Origin: JBOFDK01 sp051646925
GTDB lineage: Bacteria; Bacillota; Clostridia; Lachnospirales; Cellulosilyticaceae
Assembly (NCBI GenBank): GCA_051646925.1
Contig: JBOFDK010000050.1
Coordinates: 1 to 60,828, forward strand
Direction of reading: 5' to 3'
Length of the DNA stretch: 60,828 nt
Below, in pieces: positions 8,451 to 17,798 of this stretch (position 1 is the stretch's first letter; each line of letters starts with the position of its first letter). The notes beneath the pieces were generated by a model. The model was not told the origin of the DNA and did not search any database. It saw nothing but the letters and a program-made list of their open reading frames with translations. The position numbers and the translations under genes were made by a program.

Positions 8451-9518
8451 CTAGTTTTCGTAAAAGGTTACAGTTTTACTATCATCATTCCATTTTACGC
8501 CACAATTCAATATTTCACCTAGACAACAGTATGCTACAAAGACTCTACCATTTTTACTAACAGCATCTCTACCTAGGTAGTGTCCAACCCCCATACTATC
8601 ATTCGCAAAACAATTACCAACTTCGATAGTATAAATATCTTTACCTTTTTTCATAGTTAGCAAGTTTGCATTAGATTGCCACTCTACTTGATAACCAAAT
8701 ACTTTAGCAATATAAGCTACTGGAACCATAATAATACCACGATCATCAAATGCTTCCTCACCTTTATTAAGAACTTTCACACTCTTCACGCCATCAATTT
8801 TCAGTGTATATTTCGCTTGACCCTTTGTAAATTCTATACTTTTCGGGCTCGTTTCCGGACTTCCATTATTCGCATTTCTCATACCCCAAATTACTTCGTT
8901 AGTTTTAGAATTCATTATAAAACTTGAGTCTGATCTTGCTTTTTCTGTCGCAATATTTACATCATCTGTTTCCAAATATTCTACATCGTATCTACCCCTA
9001 TCATTCTCATCACAAGCTTGTGATAACAACCATCGACGCCTTACTACTGGTATAATATCTCTATTTATATCACTTAATCGCCCAACTGAACCGACCGTAA
9101 TATTAAAAACAATATCTTTTACGTTAATAACTTGTTTTTCTATTTTTTTAGTATTAAAACTAATTATTAGCATATCATGGATTGGTCTTTCTTCATCTCT
9201 TTTTACTACAATAAATTTATTCCATTTTTGTTGAAACTCATCATATTGTTCCTCTAAAAGAAAGTAACCAGTCTCAATTTTCAAATCCAAATCATCGATA
9301 TTACATCTAGCCGCTATAGCAATTTCAATATTAATAATATCTCTAGCTACACCATTATTTGGAAGTTTTATTTCAAATTGATAATTATTAGCACCCTTTC
9401 CATTCTCATTTTTGATTTTGTACAAGGTTACATTACCTAAAGCATTTCCATCCAAATTATGTTCAAATTGTTGAGTATAATTTGGCCCTAACGTATTAAT
9501 TTTTGATTTTTCACACAT
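8451..9518 (-). CDS. protein with C-terminal copper-amine-oxidase-N-like (stalk) domain
   Basis: About 355 residues. The last 110 carry a copper amine oxidase N-terminal-like domain (PF07833 type): VLNKGEEAFDDRGIIMVPVAYIAKVFGYQVEW, then TMKKGKDIYTIEVGN, GRVFVAYCCLGEILNCGVKWN and KTVTFYEN. The first 240 residues form an unrecognised beta-rich domain. Such stalk domains are usually on secreted cell-wall proteins, yet no signal peptide or anchor is visible here; the protein starts MCEKSKINTLGPN. The ATG at 9518 is chosen because AAAGGGGG lies 7 nt upstream. It is a monocistronic unit closed by its own terminator. Function unknown; cytosolic or non-classically exported. Confidence 0.7.
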   Translation of the reverse strand: MCEKSKINTLGPNYTQQFEHNLDGNALGNVTLYKIKNENGKGANNYQFEIKLPNNGVARDIINIEIAIAARCNIDDLDLKIETGYFLLEEQYDEFQQKWNKFIVVKRDEERPIHDMLIISFNTKKIEKQVINVKDIVFNITVGSVGRLSDINRDIIPVVRRRWLLSQACDENDRGRYDVEYLETDDVNIATEKARSDSSFIMNSKTNEVIWGMRNANNGSPETSPKSIEFTKGQAKYTLKIDGVKSVKVLNKGEEAFDDRGIIMVPVAYIAKVFGYQVEWQSNANLLTMKKGKDIYTIEVGNCFANDSMGVGHYLGRDAVSKNGRVFVAYCCLGEILNCGVKWNDDSKTVTFYEN

Positions 9519-9643
9519 ATTCATTCCCCCTTTAAATTCATCTTATGTTTTAATTATTATTATTATTCTTAAAGTAAAATCATTATTACTTGTCTATCTC
9601 TCATTTAATTAAAAATATTAACTATTTTTATATATTAACTTAA

Positions 9644-9688
9644 AAAAACACTTGAAGTAGAATGATAACTCTACTTCAAGTGTTTTTT
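9644..9688 (-). terminator. intrinsic terminator
   Basis: A perfect 14-bp stem (ACACTTGAAGTAGA / TCTACTTCAAGTGT) with an 8-nt loop and A/T tracts on both sides. It lies 30 nt past the stop of the gene ending at 9718. Confidence 0.88.
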
Positions 9689-9717
9689 AATAACAATAAA
9701 CTTCATAGTAATTTATT

Positions 9718-10590
9718 TTATAAAACTACTTTACCTTGCAACCATCCAGTTCCCATAAATCTCATACCTACTGTTGGCATACCTATTAATTCTTTTTTAT
9801 GAATGATAACTTCTAATAAAAGTTCATTAACATTAACTGTAAAAACATACATTTCTTCTTGAGTGAATGAGTTTACACGTTCTTCAATTTTTTCAATTTC
9901 GCCTAAAATAGCATATACTGCATCTTCCATAGTAACTGGAATAAAGTATCCGCTCATTATAGATAGAAAATCTTCTTCTTTCAGTCTTTCTTTTAATTGA
10001 CTATCTATCTCTTTTTCTTCTTCCTCTAATTTTTCACGTGCTTCTTCATCGCCATCTTTTATTTTTCGAATCATTTCTCTTAATTGTTCACGTTCTTCTT
10101 TTTCCTGCTCTACGTCATCTTCATCTTTTATAATCGGAAGAACAATCGTACCTTCAAGTGCTACTGCAACTACATTAATCTCACTATATTCTTTTTTCTT
10201 ATTTGAATTTAGGTATTCGACTACATTTTGCATCCAAAACACCATCTGCATACCTGTTGTTTCTTCTTCACATACAACATAGTATGTGCTACTATCATCT
10301 ACGCTCTCTATTTCCACATCAATAACTTGTATATTTTTTTCCGCTTTCACATGCGGTTCACAATCATAAACATCTAATTTTGGTTTTTCTTCACTCTGGT
10401 CTACCGCTATACGCGCCATCACATATGTATTTCGTGCGATTTCTTTTCTATACTCTGCAAGTAAATTATCTTCATCCATATTAATTATTTTTTGTATTGT
10501 TGGTTCTAATAATACTTTTGCCAATAACTCTTCAATTGTATACGCCTCGTCTAGTTCTATAAACCCTATAGTCTTTAACGGAGATTTCAT
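9718..10590 (-). CDS. DUF3881 family protein
   Basis: About 290 residues. The N terminus SPLKTIGFIELDEAYTIEELL and the C-terminal region FIPVTMEDAVYAILGEIEKI match the DUF3881 family, which is largely restricted to Lachnospirales-type Clostridia. The middle has a strongly charged helical stretch (about 170-225, many E/K/R) that reads as a coiled coil. No membrane segment or catalytic motif is visible. An ATG exists 42 nt earlier, but GAGAGGGGG lies 7 nt before the ATG at 10590. The function of the family is unknown; it is useful as a taxonomic marker. Confidence 0.72.
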   Translation of the reverse strand: MKSPLKTIGFIELDEAYTIEELLAKVLLEPTIQKIINMDEDNLLAEYRKEIARNTYVMARIAVDQSEEKPKLDVYDCEPHVKAEKNIQVIDVEIESVDDSSTYYVVCEEETTGMQMVFWMQNVVEYLNSNKKKEYSEINVVAVALEGTIVLPIIKDEDDVEQEKEEREQLREMIRKIKDGDEEAREKLEEEEKEIDSQLKERLKEEDFLSIMSGYFIPVTMEDAVYAILGEIEKIEERVNSFTQEEMYVFTVNVNELLLEVIIHKKELIGMPTVGMRFMGTGWLQGKVVL

Positions 10591-10808
10591 TTTTCGTCCC
10601 CCTCTCTCAAGCCTTCTGTTATTATTATACATAGCATCATATATCGTTGCAAGTTTGCATTTTTATAACAAAAGCTATAAATATATATATTAACTATATG
10701 CAAAAAAAAAACTACTATACCATCTAAAATATATCTTATATGAATAAACTTATTTCCAAGTCGCCTATTCTGTATAAATTATTTTATCAGATTGAGTAGT
10801 TTTTTATT

Positions 10809-11009
10809 TTATATAGAATTGAGCCAATATCCTGATTTTCCACACTTAGGACACTTTACTGTATTATTGGTTGTCATATTATACAACCCTTGCGTACTTA
10901 TAGGCATAATACCATCAAAATTTTCAATCAACATCATATCTAACGAATTAGAGAATTTTTCTATACCACTCATATCATATCCACAATGACCACATTCGTA
11001 TTGTTGCAT
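10809..11009 (-). CDS. small zinc-ribbon protein
   Basis: 66 residues with two zinc-knuckle pairs: CGHCGYD near the N terminus and CPKCGKSGYW at the C terminus, separated by about 45 residues. This spacing fits a rubredoxin-like zinc ribbon binding one zinc. The ATG follows a GAGGTG-type site. Nothing else identifies a partner; both flanks are non-coding. Confidence 0.65.
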   Translation of the reverse strand: MQQYECGHCGYDMSGIEKFSNSLDMMLIENFDGIMPISTQGLYNMTTNNTVKCPKCGKSGYWLNSI

Positions 11010-11191
11010 ATTTCTACACCTCTTCTCTATACATTTCTATACTTGTAGTATTCGATTTTTTTATAATTTTATTCTCTAAAAAAAATATAAAACAAAAAAG
11101 TCCACAACTGCCTAATACGACAATTATGAACTTCCTATTATTATTATTTTATTTATATAATTACCCTTACACTATTTTGTAATTATATCTT

Positions 11192-12124
11192 TTATTTAAA
11201 TCTTACTGGTTCTGATTCAGTTGTTAATGGTCTAAAAACAAATCCTTGTGCTTTTAGTCCTTCGACAATATCTGGCAATGCTTCAACTGTTGTTGTTTTT
11301 GCCGCTGCATCATGCATTAAAATAACTGGATTTGGATTATATTTTGATTGATTTAGAACTGAATCTATAATAACTTGTTTTTCTTGAACGCCTTTACTTG
11401 CATCTTGAGAATCAACATTCCAATCAAAATAAGCATAGCCCGCTTCTACTACTGAATTTATAATATTATCCATAATATTTGCGCCGCCATATTTTCTACT
11501 AACTGTATTATTTGATCCTCCTGGGAAACGTAATACTTTAGATTCTACACCAGTTAAGTCTTTCATTTGATTTGATAAAGATTGAATATCACCCATGAAT
11601 GTATCTACAGTACGATAAATACTTGAGTAGTCGTGTGTATCTGAGTGTAATGCTAACGTATGTCCTTCTTCTACTATTCTTTTATAAACATCATCATAGC
11701 CTGTTTTTCCTAAAACGAAAAAAGTAGCTTGTATATTGTTTACTTTTAAGAAATCTAAGATTTTAATAGTATTTTGGCTTGGACCATCATCAAATGTAAG
11801 GTAGGCATATTTTTTATCTTCATAACCTTCCTCTAACGCTTCTAATTCATAACCTTTATTTTTCAAATCATCTATCTCTAACGTAAGTTCTTCGATTTGT
11901 TGTGTAAGTTGTGAATTTTTTTCTTTTAGATTTTCAATACTAGTATCTAGTACTGCTTTAGATTCAGTTAATATATCTGCTTCTTTTTCGATATTTTTAA
12001 GTGTCTTTTCACGATCACTATTTTTCATACCTATCCAACCTGTAGTTGCAAGTAAACTAACCGATAACAAAACAATACATATTGTAATACCTATATTTTT
12101 TTTACTTTTATTGTTATATCCCAT
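11192..12124 (-). CDS. membrane-anchored polysaccharide deacetylase (NodB/CE4)
   Basis: 310 residues: one N-terminal transmembrane helix (about 10-30), a coiled-coil stem (about 35-90), then a CE4 deacetylase domain (about 105-300). Metal and catalytic motifs are present: TFDDGPS (catalytic Asp and metal Asp), HSDTHDY (metal His pair), RFPGGS, DWNVDSQD and ILMHD (C-terminal His). This enzyme should remove N-acetyl groups from peptidoglycan or another cell-surface glycan outside the membrane. It lies 34 nt after a small coiled-coil membrane protein, probably as one operon with it. Confidence 0.92.
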   Translation of the reverse strand: MGYNNKSKKNIGITICIVLLSVSLLATTGWIGMKNSDREKTLKNIEKEADILTESKAVLDTSIENLKEKNSQLTQQIEELTLEIDDLKNKGYELEALEEGYEDKKYAYLTFDDGPSQNTIKILDFLKVNNIQATFFVLGKTGYDDVYKRIVEEGHTLALHSDTHDYSSIYRTVDTFMGDIQSLSNQMKDLTGVESKVLRFPGGSNNTVSRKYGGANIMDNIINSVVEAGYAYFDWNVDSQDASKGVQEKQVIIDSVLNQSKYNPNPVILMHDAAAKTTTVEALPDIVEGLKAQGFVFRPLTTESEPVRFK

Positions 12125-12158
12125 TCCGTCACCTTTGCTTTCTATATTTCTACACCGT

Positions 12159-12458
12159 CTATTTCATACTATCTGGTATAATAACAGGTTCATATTTCCA
12201 TATTAAGTCTTCTAAACGTTTTAATTCTTTTTCTAACGTTTCTGTTGATTCTTCTAGTTGCAAAATTTCTTCTTGTAATATTATTTTGTCTTTTTCCACT
12301 TTTACTATACTTGATTCTGTCTTTTTTATGTTTTTTGTTGTTATATAGCTCTTAGTTGCGACTATACCTAATGCCATTATTGAAATAATCAACAAAATTA
12401 TGCTAATAGCTTGAAAATTTATACGCCTTTTGGGTTTACTATATCTATATTTTGCCAT
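12159..12458 (-). CDS. small single-span coiled-coil membrane protein
   Basis: 99 residues: a basic N terminus (KYRYSKPKRR), one transmembrane helix (about 17-37, ISIILLIISIMALGIVATKSY) and an extracytoplasmic heptad-rich coiled coil (about 45-85). The layout resembles FtsL/DivIC, but no family-specific motif is seen. It precedes the anchored deacetylase, whose stem is also a coiled coil, so an interaction between the two is plausible but is inference only. Confidence 0.6.
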   Translation of the reverse strand: MAKYRYSKPKRRINFQAISIILLIISIMALGIVATKSYITTKNIKKTESSIVKVEKDKIILQEEILQLEESTETLEKELKRLEDLIWKYEPVIIPDSMK

Positions 12459-12603
12459 TTCGTACCCTTTCTTATGTCTTCTATATTATGTCATTTTTCA
12501 TTATATTATTATACACACTTTCATCAGTTTTTCCAAGTCCAAGTTTAAACTACCAACCTTTTACAACACCTATGTATAATTATATACTTCATTTAACACA
12601 TAA

Positions 12604-13731
12604 TTATTTACTTTCTAATAAACCTTCTTTTTTCAATGCTTCTGCAAAACACTCTACTATATGTCCATCAAACTGACTCCAAGCACCCGCTCTTAACTCT
12701 TTAATCGCATTTTCTGCTGAACATTCAGTACGATATATCCGTTTACCTACCATTGCATCATATGCATCTGCAATTGAAATAATACGTGCAAATAACGGAA
12801 TTTCTTCTCCTTTTAAACCTTGCCCATACCCTGTACCATCGTAACGCTCATGATGATATTTTGCACCATATATAATAGCTGGTCTCATTCTAGTGATTTT
12901 TTGTAAAATATCACCACCCATAATCGGATGTTCTTTTATCAACAGATATTCTTCATCATTTAGTTTTCCTGCTTTGTTTAATATCGCATCACTTATACCT
13001 ATTTTTCCTATGTCATGCAAAATTGCTGCAAATTCTAAATCTTCCCTATCTTCAACGCACAAACATAGCTCTCGGCCTATCATTTCTGCATATTTCGATA
13101 CTCGTTGACAATGCCCTACTGTATATTTATCCTTCGCATCAATAACACTAACTAATGTACGTATAGCATCAACCATAGTTTCCTTCAATTGATTATATAA
13201 CTTTGCTTTAGCAATACTACTTACAATCTGTAACTCTACCAACAACTCCATTAGTTTTTGGTCCTCTGCTGAAAATCCCTTTTTAGTATTTAACCTTTCA
13301 AATACAAGAACTCCTATTATCTTTTTTTCACTTACAACAGGAATACTTAACTTTGCTTTTAACTCTCTTTTACTATACTCATTTATAGTGTTTTTCGTTA
13401 ATATCACATATTCTAGTGCCTCTTTTTCTACCAAATTATCTTTTGATTCCAAAGTCACACCATCGCTTCTAATTGCTATTTCACTATATAATTCATTTTT
13501 TACATCGCTTATCAAATATAAAAAACTATGATTTGCATGAATTTCATTTGTCGCTGCTTCAATTATTTTAGATACCATTCCATTTAAACTAGTACTTTCA
13601 TCAAATTTAGTTCCTATTTGACAAACCCTACTCATTCTATTCAATCTTTCAACTGAATTACGATGCACTTTACCTAATACTAATAATGTTGAAAATAACA
13701 TTAACGTAGTTATTACTAACACTACAACCAT
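12604..13731 (-). CDS. GAF-like plus HD-GYP phosphodiesterase
   Basis: 375 residues: an N-terminal membrane helix (about 2-20), a GAF-like sensor region (about 40-175) and an HD-GYP domain (about 185-370). HD-GYP signatures are complete: HCQRVSKYAEMIG, the metal pair HDIGKIG, HP in KEHPIMGG, HHERYDGTGYGQGLKGEEIP and ADAYDAM. These residues support cyclic-di-GMP hydrolysis, to pGpG or GMP. Start ATG at 13731 with AAAGGAGG 6 nt upstream. Together with the EAL protein at 57.5-60.6 kb it is one of two probable c-di-GMP phosphodiesterases in the window. Confidence 0.92.
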   Translation of the reverse strand: MVVVLVITTLMLFSTLLVLGKVHRNSVERLNRMSRVCQIGTKFDESTSLNGMVSKIIEAATNEIHANHSFLYLISDVKNELYSEIAIRSDGVTLESKDNLVEKEALEYVILTKNTINEYSKRELKAKLSIPVVSEKKIIGVLVFERLNTKKGFSAEDQKLMELLVELQIVSSIAKAKLYNQLKETMVDAIRTLVSVIDAKDKYTVGHCQRVSKYAEMIGRELCLCVEDREDLEFAAILHDIGKIGISDAILNKAGKLNDEEYLLIKEHPIMGGDILQKITRMRPAIIYGAKYHHERYDGTGYGQGLKGEEIPLFARIISIADAYDAMVGKRIYRTECSAENAIKELRAGAWSQFDGHIVECFAEALKKEGLLESK

Positions 13732-13930
13732 AGACTACCTCCTTTCTTTTTAAGAAAATAACTGTATTTAAAAGTAACTTTATATTTATTTTTGTCAAGT
13801 ACAAAACTGTATCATTCTACTATATTAAAGTGTATTACAATTTGCTTCAAACATCAATGTTATATTAAGTTATTTCTTATTATTATTAACTTTTTTATTG
13901 TTTTTTACCTCCTTTAATTTGTTCTATTTC

Positions 13931-13976
13931 AAAAAAAAGACTACTATTTCACTTTAATGAAATAATAGTCTTTTTT
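13931..13976 (-). terminator. intrinsic terminator
   Basis: Arms AAAGACTATTATTTCA and TGAAATAGTAGTCTTT (one bulge), with A/T runs on both ends. It abuts the stop of the gene at 13978. Confidence 0.85.
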
Positions 13977-13977
13977 A

Positions 13978-15171
13978 CTATTTACAAATACCACATTGAG
14001 TCTTTTTACCACTCTCTATTTTTGTACCTTCTAAAATCGTATTACTCTTTGCTAAAGTACTACATTTTTTAGCTTTATGATAACTTTTTCCCTTAGGTGT
14101 CCAATAATAAATATCACTCTTATCATCTTCCACTACTACTTTCTCATTTTCTGTATTTTCCACTTTATTTTTATCTTGAGTATTAGTTACATCTTGAGTA
14201 TTAGTTACATCTTTCTCATTTTTCGTATCTTCTTTAGCCGTTCCTTCAATATAACTACCTTTTACCTTACATTCTGTATAGTAGCCTTCTTTTGTAATTT
14301 TATAAACTACATCACCACATTCATCATTACGATGCACTTCTATATTTTTTTCTTTTAATTTATTCATCGTTTCTATATGCGGATGTCCGTATTTATTTCC
14401 AATCTCTGTTTGAATAATAGCAATACTTGGTTTTGTAAGCTCTAAAAACTCATCACTTGTACTTGTATTACTTCCATGATGTCCTACTTTCAAAATATCT
14501 ATTTCACCAAATTCTGATAAAATATCTTTTTCAATTTCTACTTCAGCATCTCCTGTAAATAGTGTTTTCGTATCTCCTGTTGTTAGTTCAACCATCAAAC
14601 TATCGTTATTCATATTCGAATGTCCACCTTTAACATTCAAAAAACGAAACGTACTATTTCCTAGTTCAAAAACTGCATCCGCTAACGGCACACTTGGTTG
14701 TATATTTTTCGATATACAAGCTTCTATAAAATCACGATATACGATTGTTTTAGCATCACCATTCGGCACAAAAACTTCTGATACTCCAAATTGTTTAATA
14801 ACAGTATCAATACCACCTATATGGTCTGCGTGAAAATGCGTCGCAACAACATATTTCAACGTCTCCACACCATGCTTTTTTAGATAATCGCTGACTTTTT
14901 TATCATCATCTTTATCACCACTATCTATAAGCATATATTCACCGCCAGATTCAATCAATATACAATCACTTTGCCCTGTATTTATAAAATGAATAGTAGC
15001 TTCAGACTCTCCATTATTTTCTTCACTTTGATTATTACTTGCTTGAATTTGTTTGTTACTCTCTTTGTTTTGATTATAAATAACACTTTGTTGCTCTGTA
15101 GACATTTCACCTGCACTGCATCCTACCATAAATAACATAAGTGCTAAAATAAATAATTTGCCATTTTTCAT
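13978..15171 (-). CDS. lipoprotein ComEC-type metallo-hydrolase with C-terminal Cys/His domain
   Basis: 397 residues. The N terminus is a lipoprotein signal with lipobox MVGC (Cys about 18), so the protein should be anchored outside the membrane. A metallo-beta-lactamase domain follows (about 55-300): HFHADHIGG (metal ligands), the LFTGDAE Asp and GHHGSNTSTS, as in the soluble domain of ComEC/Rec2. A low-complexity linker contains a tandem VTNTQD repeat. The C terminus (about 355-397) has YYWTPKGKSYHKAKKC and CGICK, a YWTxxGxxYHxxxxC small metal-site domain seen at the end of secreted nucleases. This suggests extracellular nuclease activity or DNA handling, inferred from the domain pair. Confidence 0.85.
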   Translation of the reverse strand: MKNGKLFILALMLFMVGCSAGEMSTEQQSVIYNQNKESNKQIQASNNQSEENNGESEATIHFINTGQSDCILIESGGEYMLIDSGDKDDDKKVSDYLKKHGVETLKYVVATHFHADHIGGIDTVIKQFGVSEVFVPNGDAKTIVYRDFIEACISKNIQPSVPLADAVFELGNSTFRFLNVKGGHSNMNNDSLMVELTTGDTKTLFTGDAEVEIEKDILSEFGEIDILKVGHHGSNTSTSDEFLELTKPSIAIIQTEIGNKYGHPHIETMNKLKEKNIEVHRNDECGDVVYKITKEGYYTECKVKGSYIEGTAKEDTKNEKDVTNTQDVTNTQDKNKVENTENEKVVVEDDKSDIYYWTPKGKSYHKAKKCSTLAKSNTILEGTKIESGKKTQCGICK

Positions 15172-15368
15172 AATTTACCTCCTATTATGTCTTTATTACA
15201 ATGTCTACTTGTTGTTTTCTTCCCGCATTTTTTTACTATATGATAATTTTTAATATACTGTATTTTAGTTGCATACTTTTTATTGGTATACTTTCTATTT
15301 ATATAACAAATCAAACACTTATATTCTTATATATGAAAAATATAATATTGTCCTTAAATTTAATAACA

Positions 15369-15402
15369 AAAAAAAAGTTGAGAAATATTTTCTCAACTTT
15401 TT
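15369..15402 (-). terminator. intrinsic terminator
   Basis: AAAGTTGAGAAA pairs with TTTCTCAACTTT around a short AT loop, with A and T tracts on either side. It lies just past the stop of the gene at 15409. Confidence 0.85.
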
Positions 15403-15408
15403 TCTTTA

Positions 15409-16122
15409 TTATATAAACATATTAATCATAGTTTCTGCACCAGTGTAAAATGACATAAACTGCCTATTACCAGTCATTTTTAACATTGCTTTGTTGTATT
15501 GTTCCTTTGTCATATAACTCTGTATACCATTACTATTATTTTCTAGTAAGTCATGTGTCTTAACTGACATAACTTGCTTCGCAACTTCTTGCGTCTCTTT
15601 AGCTACATCACCTAAAGTATTTTTAACCTTATCAAAATCTTTTTCTAAACTTTCAGAAAAAAGCTTTTGGTCGATAACTAACTTACCTTTATCATCTTTT
15701 GTTATACCTATTTCTTCTAACTCCGTTTTTGAGCGTTCAATTGCCGCCTCTAACTTCGTTTCTAGCCTCTTAATAGTTTTGTTCTGACCGCTACGCTGAC
15801 CTAGTGCATCTACCGCTTCGTTATAACTCTTAACATACGCTTCTGCCTGTTTTGCCAACTCTTCTTCTGAAACATTATTTTTGTTTTGCATAGTAATATT
15901 CCCTACCGAAGAACTGTACAATTGACTCATAGATGTACTAACATTTTTAACAAAATTCATATTATGAATATTAGCATTGTTGCCTACATACCCACTTTGA
16001 TAAAAATTATTTGTCGCCTGTGCATTTGCATTAGAATTTTTGTAACCATTATAAATACCACTAATGCTATACATATTAATACTACTTTGCGTGCTACTAT
16101 TACCTAACATTGCATTTATCAT
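15409..16122 (-). CDS. FliD C-terminus-like protein
   Basis: About 237 residues. The segment from about 95 to 185 resembles the C-terminal coiled-coil part of the flagellar cap protein FliD: AEAYVKSYNEAVDALG followed by long helices, then ELEEIGITKDDKGKLVIDQ and the FDKVKNTLGD-type end. The N-terminal 90 residues are Asn/Ser/Tyr-rich and unrelated to FliD, and the protein is about half the usual FliD length. The ATG at 16122 (AAAGGGGGG 8 nt upstream) is preferred over the GTG at 16131, which overlaps the ribosome binding site. No other flagellar gene is in the window, so it may be a surface adhesin-like derivative or an accessory cap protein. Confidence 0.55.
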   Translation of the reverse strand: MINAMLGNSSTQSSINMYSISGIYNGYKNSNANAQATNNFYQSGYVGNNANIHNMNFVKNVSTSMSQLYSSSVGNITMQNKNNVSEEELAKQAEAYVKSYNEAVDALGQRSGQNKTIKRLETKLEAAIERSKTELEEIGITKDDKGKLVIDQKLFSESLEKDFDKVKNTLGDVAKETQEVAKQVMSVKTHDLLENNSNGIQSYMTKEQYNKAMLKMTGNRQFMSFYTGAETMINMFI

Positions 16123-16223
16123 GAAATACACCCCCCTTTCTATTTATTATTCACTACTATATATATATCGTTCAAAGTGAAATTATTATATAGATTATTT
16201 AAAAAAATAAAAAATTTATATTT

Positions 16224-16592
16224 TTATAAACCTCTTATTATAAGTAAAATAATATTAATCACTAAGCTAATAAATCCATATCCACCTATAATTCCAGTAA
16301 TTACTCTTCTAATATTATTAGATTGTAAAACTTGTATGTACTGTACAAACCAATCAATAAACATAATACCGCAACATACAAAACTCATTCCCATACCTAA
16401 TGAATACACCTTATTTGTTAGCAGAAATATAATATAACCTACAATAACCCCACAACACCTCGCACATACAGGCATTTGATACCCCTTAACAAAAAAACTT
16501 CTTTCTGGCATTTGATGACAGCCAAGTATATTTCCAAACTTCATTCCCTTTATCCATAATGCTTCATTTCTATCTTTTTGCATTTTTATCAT
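16224..16592 (-). CDS. DUF2085 membrane protein
   Basis: 122 residues. The conserved N-terminal motif GCHQMPERSFFVKGYQMPVC followed by ARCCGVIVGY identifies DUF2085, a small integral membrane family with conserved Cys/His residues close to the membrane. Three to four hydrophobic helices follow (about 45-62, 68-84, 95-120). The family has no established function; the conserved CH and CxRC residues suggest metal or cofactor binding. Confidence 0.88.
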   Translation of the reverse strand: MIKMQKDRNEALWIKGMKFGNILGCHQMPERSFFVKGYQMPVCARCCGVIVGYIIFLLTNKVYSLGMGMSFVCCGIMFIDWFVQYIQVLQSNNIRRVITGIIGGYGFISLVINIILLIIRGL

Positions 16593-16719
16593 TTACTTTG
16601 TACCACCTATATTTTTCATATACTCTTAATCAAATATATACCTCTAAATTTTTTGCAGTATCTATATTTTTATAACAGTTTTTTATCAAAGCGCTACATA
16701 ATATATTATTTCTGTTTTT

Positions 16720-16929
16720 TTAATTCCATTTTTGAAATTTATTACTACACTTAGGGCATACCCAAAACATTTTACTCTCTGTTTTTCCCATGCCAAATAA
16801 TCCGCACAATAACCCTATTGGACCTCCCATAAATAACCACCCACAACAAGCTTTCCCAAAGCTATATCCTTGACTTGTTGTTTCTGCTAGCACTTGGCAA
16901 TCTTCACTTCCACATCTTGGACATGTCAT
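16720..16929 (-). CDS. zinc-ribbon protein with hydrophobic glycine-rich centre
   Basis: 69 residues. It starts with CPRCGSEDC and ends with CPKCSNKFQKW, a two-knuckle zinc ribbon. Between them lies a hydrophobic, glycine-rich stretch (CCGWLFMGGPIGLLCGLFGMG) long enough to touch or span the membrane. GAGGGGG precedes the ATG. This is a recognised type of small clostridial zinc-ribbon protein without assigned function. Confidence 0.7.
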   Translation of the reverse strand: MTCPRCGSEDCQVLAETTSQGYSFGKACCGWLFMGGPIGLLCGLFGMGKTESKMFWVCPKCSNKFQKWN

Positions 16930-17011
16930 TTTTACTCCCCCTCAATTTTAATTAGCTTATATTTTTATAATTAAAACCGTATTACATATTTATATTTAAA
17001 TATCAGTCTTT

Positions 17012-17113
17012 TTATTCTTGAAACTCCTCGTAATCTTCATCTATAATCCATATTTTTTCATTCGTTAATTTCTCGGTAAATGTTTTACTCTCTAGTAGTG
17101 ATACTTGATTCAA
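17012..17113 (-). CDS. possible 33-residue ORF downstream of the Septu-like pair
   Basis: A TTG-start frame with GAGG upstream encodes 33 residues, with a charged end (IWIIDEDYEEFQE). It begins 31 nt after the HNH nuclease stop on the same strand. It could be a small third component or a gene remnant; no homology is recognised and the start is weak. Confidence 0.25.
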   Translation of the reverse strand: MNQVSLLESKTFTEKLTNEKIWIIDEDYEEFQE

Positions 17114-17144
17114 GTCATATATCCTCAATCCTAATCATTATGTA

Positions 17145-17798
17145 TTATTCTTGTTCAAAGTAAATTTCATTAGTTCCTTCAAAACTCTTTACTAACATTT
17201 TTCTCATCTTAGTATGTCCTTTAAATACTTCCATCCATATTGAAAAATGTCCACTTTGTGTCGCAGTCCTACATATACAATTCATGATAATCTGAGCATC
17301 CCCTTCATTAAATGCTAACAAATCATTTAATGAATCATATGCATTTCTCCAAGCTGTTCCTCGACTCATATATCTAGTGTCCTTATGATTTTTCCAATCC
17401 CTACTTCCTGGTTGTCTATCAAGTTTCATGAGCTCAATTGTATTTAGTGCTTTACTACGTTCTTCTCCTACAATATTATCATTAACATCTATAGCTTTGT
17501 CCTGCTGATACTTAAACACTTTAAAAGTATTGTATTCATCTGGCCATAAATAATTTTGTCTATTCTGATTATGATTACTCTTGCTCGTATTGCAGTATTT
17601 ACATGACAAGAGAAAATTAATCCATTCTAACTCCGCTCCACCATTGGCCCTAGGTATCACATGTTCTACCTCTGGCATATTTTTTATACTCATTTCACAA
17701 TACGAGCAATATGGACCTAATATATTTAACAAATCATCTCTAGCATTTTCATAAACTCTATATGTTTGTGGAGCATCTCCTTTGTTTACTGGTCTCAC
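17145..17798 (-). CDS. ptuB: Septu-like HNH endonuclease (PtuB type)
   Basis: 217 residues with an HNH core near the N terminus: CSYC (31-34), the E-H-V pair in VEHVIPRANGG (His about 46), an Asn in EWINFLLSC and CKYCNTSKSNH (66-76), giving the zinc cysteines and the catalytic His/Asn. The rest is a helical C-terminal region. In Septu systems this nuclease works with a PtuA ATPase that senses phage infection. The GTG start directly follows the TAG stop of the ATPase gene, and GGAGGT lies at the end of that gene, so the two are translationally coupled. I infer anti-phage defence from this pairing. Confidence 0.78.
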   Translation of the reverse strand: MRPVNKGDAPQTYRVYENARDDLLNILGPYCSYCEMSIKNMPEVEHVIPRANGGAELEWINFLLSCKYCNTSKSNHNQNRQNYLWPDEYNTFKVFKYQQDKAIDVNDNIVGEERSKALNTIELMKLDRQPGSRDWKNHKDTRYMSRGTAWRNAYDSLNDLLAFNEGDAQIIMNCICRTATQSGHFSIWMEVFKGHTKMRKMLVKSFEGTNEIYFEQE

